DNA from: Chlamydiota bacterium
Lineage (GTDB): Bacteria; Chlamydiota; Chlamydiia; Chlamydiales; Rhabdochlamydiaceae
DNA length: 5,484 nt
Direction: 5' to 3'
NCBI GenBank assembly: GCA_013041585.1
Contig: JABEVM010000155.1
Location: 1 to 5,484 of the forward strand
Below are positions 5,426-5,484 of the stretch, in pieces. Under the pieces are notes generated by a model. The model saw only the letters and a program-made list of their open reading frames with translations. It was not told where the DNA came from and ran no database searches. Both the position numbers and the translations under genes were made by a program. Position 1 is the first letter of the stretch. Each line of letters opens with the position of its first letter.

Positions 5426-5484
5426 TATAAAGGCAGTTCTCGAGATCCTTGCTGGGGCTGGGATTGGATTTATGAGGGTATAGA
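5411..5484. other. Unassigned 74-nt tail after ytgD
   Basis: No SD-preceded start codon is seen on the plus strand; the ATG at 5472 meets TAG three codons in. On the minus strand, two frames are open from the window edge and would end as convergent genes: one stops at about 5419-5421 and the other runs into the ytgD end. Neither peptide is recognisable. In Chlamydia trachomatis dxr follows ytgD, but nothing here identifies its start. Confidence 0.3.

Noticed and set aside
5405..5431. TTGTGA plus TATAAA as a promoter for a downstream gene
   Set aside because: The spacer is only 15 nt, the -35 is poor and no start codon follows in the window.
1..5484. CRISPR arrays, tRNA/rRNA genes, insertion sequences, riboswitches or phage genes
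   Set aside because: No regularly spaced repeats, cloverleaf, transposase, terminal inverted repeats or conserved aptamer pattern were seen; about 96% of the window is the six coding genes.

Overview
The window is one tightly packed, plus-strand operon of six genes. It most probably comes from a member of the Chlamydiae, and more likely an environmental (Parachlamydia/Waddlia/Simkania/Rhabdochlamydia-like) lineage than Chlamydia itself. The diagnostic feature is a metal ABC-transporter permease fused in frame to a DtxR-family repressor domain, followed by a second ABC-3 permease. This is the YtgABC(R)D arrangement known from Chlamydia. The sequence is moderately AT-rich, with Phe/Leu-rich membrane genes and Shine-Dalgarno (SD) sites before most starts. 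The genus assignment is inference.

Layout: positions 1-138 are an AT-rich leader holding a good sigma70/sigma66-type promoter (TTGTCT, 16 nt, TATAAT) whose predicted transcription start lies about 12 nt before the first gene. Then come: an Mrp/ApbC-type P-loop ATPase (139-984); a small DUF971 (GBBH-like N-terminal) zinc-domain protein (984-1292); YtgA, a TroA-like metal-binding lipoprotein (1282-2286); YtgB, the ABC ATPase (2283-3059); YtgC-R, permease plus repressor (3062-4402); and YtgD, the second permease (4406-5410). Neighbouring genes overlap by 1, 11 and 4 nt or are separated by 2 and 3 nt, so one transcript and coupled translation are likely. Positions 5411-5484 hold no gene I can identify.

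Working model: YtgA captures Fe or Mn (possibly Zn) outside the inner membrane and delivers it to the YtgC/YtgD channel, which YtgB powers. The YtgR tail senses the metal and probably represses this operon. The two leading genes are Fe-S-carrier-type proteins, so the operon may join metal import, metal sensing and Fe-S delivery. The Mrp-DUF971 pair resembles a split version of the plant protein HCF101.

Most interesting details: Mrp lacks the CxxC motif. The DUF971 protein has Cys where the family normally has its zinc-ligand His. The YtgR metal site carries Glu at the DtxR Cys102 position, as in MntR. A T7 slippery heptamer sits in the correct phase exactly at the permease/repressor junction, with a -1-frame stop 14 nt downstream that would release a permease-only product. 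The transporter system itself is known; I see no wholly new system.
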